From: Phycisphaeraceae bacterium
GTDB taxonomy: Bacteria; Planctomycetota; Phycisphaerae; Phycisphaerales; Phycisphaeraceae
Assembly: GCA_020851395.1 (NCBI GenBank)
Contig: JADZCW010000114.1
Coordinates: forward strand, 1 to 14,224
DNA: 14,224 nt
Reading direction: 5' to 3'
Part shown: in pieces, positions 14,190 through 14,224 of the stretch
Layout: each line of letters begins with the position of its first letter
Position numbering within the stretch: position 1 is the stretch's first letter
The notes under the pieces: generated by a model
What the model was told of the DNA's origin: nothing
The model's input: the letters and a program-made list of their open reading frames with translations, nothing else
Databases searched by the model: none
Position numbers and translations under genes: made by a program

Positions 14190-14224
14190 CGGGAGGCCTT
14201 GGTGTCTTGGTGGTTGAGCAACTA

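Noticed and set aside
1..14224. Defence island, CRISPR array, prophage or biosynthetic cluster
   Set aside because: No Cas, nuclease, toxin-antitoxin, integrase, transposase or carrier-protein motif is present, and no regularly spaced repeats were seen. Most genes are housekeeping.

Overview
The window is GC-rich chromosomal DNA with ten genes I can assign or describe in full and one gene cut by the left edge. I find no tRNA, rRNA, CRISPR array, transposase or phage gene. A small secreted protein ends in a textbook PEP-CTERM tail (VPEP, a hydrophobic stretch, RRRR). That tail, together with a pair of beta-glucuronidase-like glycoside hydrolases, GTP-type PEP carboxykinase, an M3 oligoendopeptidase and numerous small orphan genes, fits a Planctomycetota bacterium (for example the Phycisphaerae side). 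This is an inference from gene content, not a phylogenetic result.

Layout: positions 1-3248 hold two tandem paralogous GH2 glycoside hydrolases on the minus strand, 19 bases apart, and the downstream one is cut by the window edge. Positions 3249-3631 hold no gene. They carry a candidate GH2 promoter with an overlapping dyad, then a dense cluster of hairpins, one of which is a good rho-independent terminator for the PEP-CTERM gene. The PEP-CTERM gene (minus, 3632-4171) and argG (plus, 4472-5695) diverge from a 300-base AT-richer spacer with a recognisable promoter on each side. argG is followed closely by an M3 oligopeptidase and a family-2 glycosyltransferase, a probable three-gene transcription unit. 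This unit converges on a minus-strand group of three genes: a Rieske protein (10302-10619), an M20 dipeptidase (8804-10204) and a 153-residue orphan with a TTG start (8250-8711). A 258-residue orphan diverges from the Rieske gene with only 31 bases between the two starts. GTP-dependent PEP carboxykinase (11688-13523) follows with its own sigma70-like promoter. A long palindromic element then separates it from a convergent GNAT acetyltransferase gene near the right edge.

How the genes fit together: most are housekeeping or general metabolism (arginine synthesis, peptide recycling by M3 and M20 peptidases, gluconeogenesis or anaplerosis through PEPCK) and do not form one obvious pathway. The GH2 pair looks like an intracellular glycoside-degrading unit, since neither protein has a visible signal peptide. 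I do not find a clear new multi-gene system. The points most worth following are the GH2 duplication with its altered sugar-recognition positions, the two orphan proteins, and the palindromic intergenic elements at 3457-3645 and 13551-13603.
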